The notes under the pieces are model-generated. The model did not search any database and was not told where the DNA came from. It saw only the letters and a program-made list of their open reading frames with translations. The translations under genes and the position numbers were made by a program. Shown here piece by piece: positions 6,360-6,589 of a DNA stretch of 6,589 bases. The DNA comes from Candidatus Fraserbacteria bacterium RBG_16_55_9 (GTDB lineage Bacteria; Bipolaricaulota; Bipolaricaulia; RBG-16-55-9): the NCBI GenBank assembly GCA_001778455.1, contig MFGX01000019.1, positions 1-6,589 of the forward strand, given 5' to 3'. Numbering within the stretch: the first letter of the stretch is position 1; the number at the start of each line of letters is the position of its first letter.

Positions 6360-6391
6360 GGCAACGGCCCCAGAAACCCGGGGCCGTTGCC
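6360..6391. terminator. Strong hairpin, likely (bidirectional) terminator
   Basis: GGCAACGGCCCC (6360-6371) pairs perfectly with GGGGCCGTTGCC (6380-6391) around an 8-base loop. On the minus strand it is followed by TTTGCTT, so it best fits a terminator for the minus-strand membrane gene that ends 24 bases away. On the plus strand no T run follows. Before the island inserted, it would have lain about 30 bases after the tRNA and may also have ended the tRNA transcript. Confidence 0.7.
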
Positions 6392-6414
6392 AGTGTCCGA
6401 GCCCGTGGAGGAAT

Positions 6415-6589
6415 TCACGTGGCCCGGCGAAGGACGCTGCCCGCCCACACGAGCCAGATGATAGGCAGCACAAAGGAAGCAAGGCCCAGGATCTCATTCC
6501 CGGAGGCGAGGAAGGCCAGAACCCCAACGACACCCAAGAGAACTCCATACCATCCCAGCGCGGCGCTGAGGGCTTTGGACGTAATGACC
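6415..6589 (-). CDS. Membrane protein, C-terminal part (runs off window)
   Basis: The minus strand is open from the window edge to a TGA at 6415-6417, giving 57 residues of a protein whose start lies outside. The visible part has two hydrophobic helices, YGVLLGVVGVLAFLAS and LGLASFVLPIIWLVWAG, joined by a short GNEILG turn, and ends in a basic VLRRAT tail that is probably cytoplasmic. This is a typical C-terminal end of a small multi-spanning inner-membrane protein. The family cannot be named from this piece. It is followed by the strong hairpin at 6360-6391. It lies outside the island and so represents host chromosome next to the tRNA. Confidence 0.7.
   Translation of the reverse strand, partial: VITSKALSAALGWYGVLLGVVGVLAFLASGNEILGLASFVLPIIWLVWAGSVLRRAT

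Noticed and set aside
6279..6548. Minus-strand 89-codon frame across the right attachment site
   Set aside because: It runs through the terminator hairpin and the attachment repeat and overlaps, out of frame, a far more convincing membrane-protein C-terminus.
1..6589. CRISPR array, retron or rRNA
   Set aside because: No regularly spaced repeats, reverse transcriptase motif or rRNA sequence was seen on either strand.

Overview
This window holds a small genomic island of about 6.2 kb inserted at the 3' end of a bacterial tRNA-Leu(GAG) gene. The host is a bacterium: the tRNA encodes its own CCA, and several genes have AGGAGG-type ribosome binding sites. Base composition is moderately GC-rich. 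Nothing in the window fixes the phylum. The key evidence for an island is an 18-bp perfect direct repeat: the last 18 bases of the tRNA gene (80-97) recur at 6313-6330.

Layout. The tRNA lies at 14-97. Just inside the left end, on the minus strand and reading back into the tRNA, is a 56-residue remnant that resembles the C-terminus of a site-specific recombinase (76-246), probably the decayed integrase. A gene-poor stretch follows (247-545) with a 15-bp-stem inverted repeat. All cargo genes are then on the plus strand: a winged-helix-like protein with a basic tail (546-1133), a helical protein with a HEPN-like R-x5-H motif that resembles predicted pPIWI-associated nucleases (1170-1991), a small exported protein (2377-2904), an N-terminally anchored membrane protein of unknown function (2934-3836), a ParB/Srx-like protein (4003-5338) and a D12-class adenine DNA methyltransferase (5348-6260). 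The last two are each broken by one net +1 frameshift, which could be real decay or indel errors in the assembly.

Right of the distal repeat the host chromosome resumes with a 12-bp-stem hairpin (6360-6391) and the C-terminal end of a minus-strand membrane protein (6415 to the window edge). Removing the island would place this hairpin about 30 bases after the tRNA.

How the genes may work together (inference). The cargo looks like two or three compact modules of the kind found in defence islands: a DNA-binding-like protein plus a HEPN/nuclease-like protein, an envelope pair of unknown role, and a ParB-like plus adenine-methyltransferase pair. No complete integrase, replication or transfer gene is present, so the element would need a recombinase supplied in trans or is now immobile.
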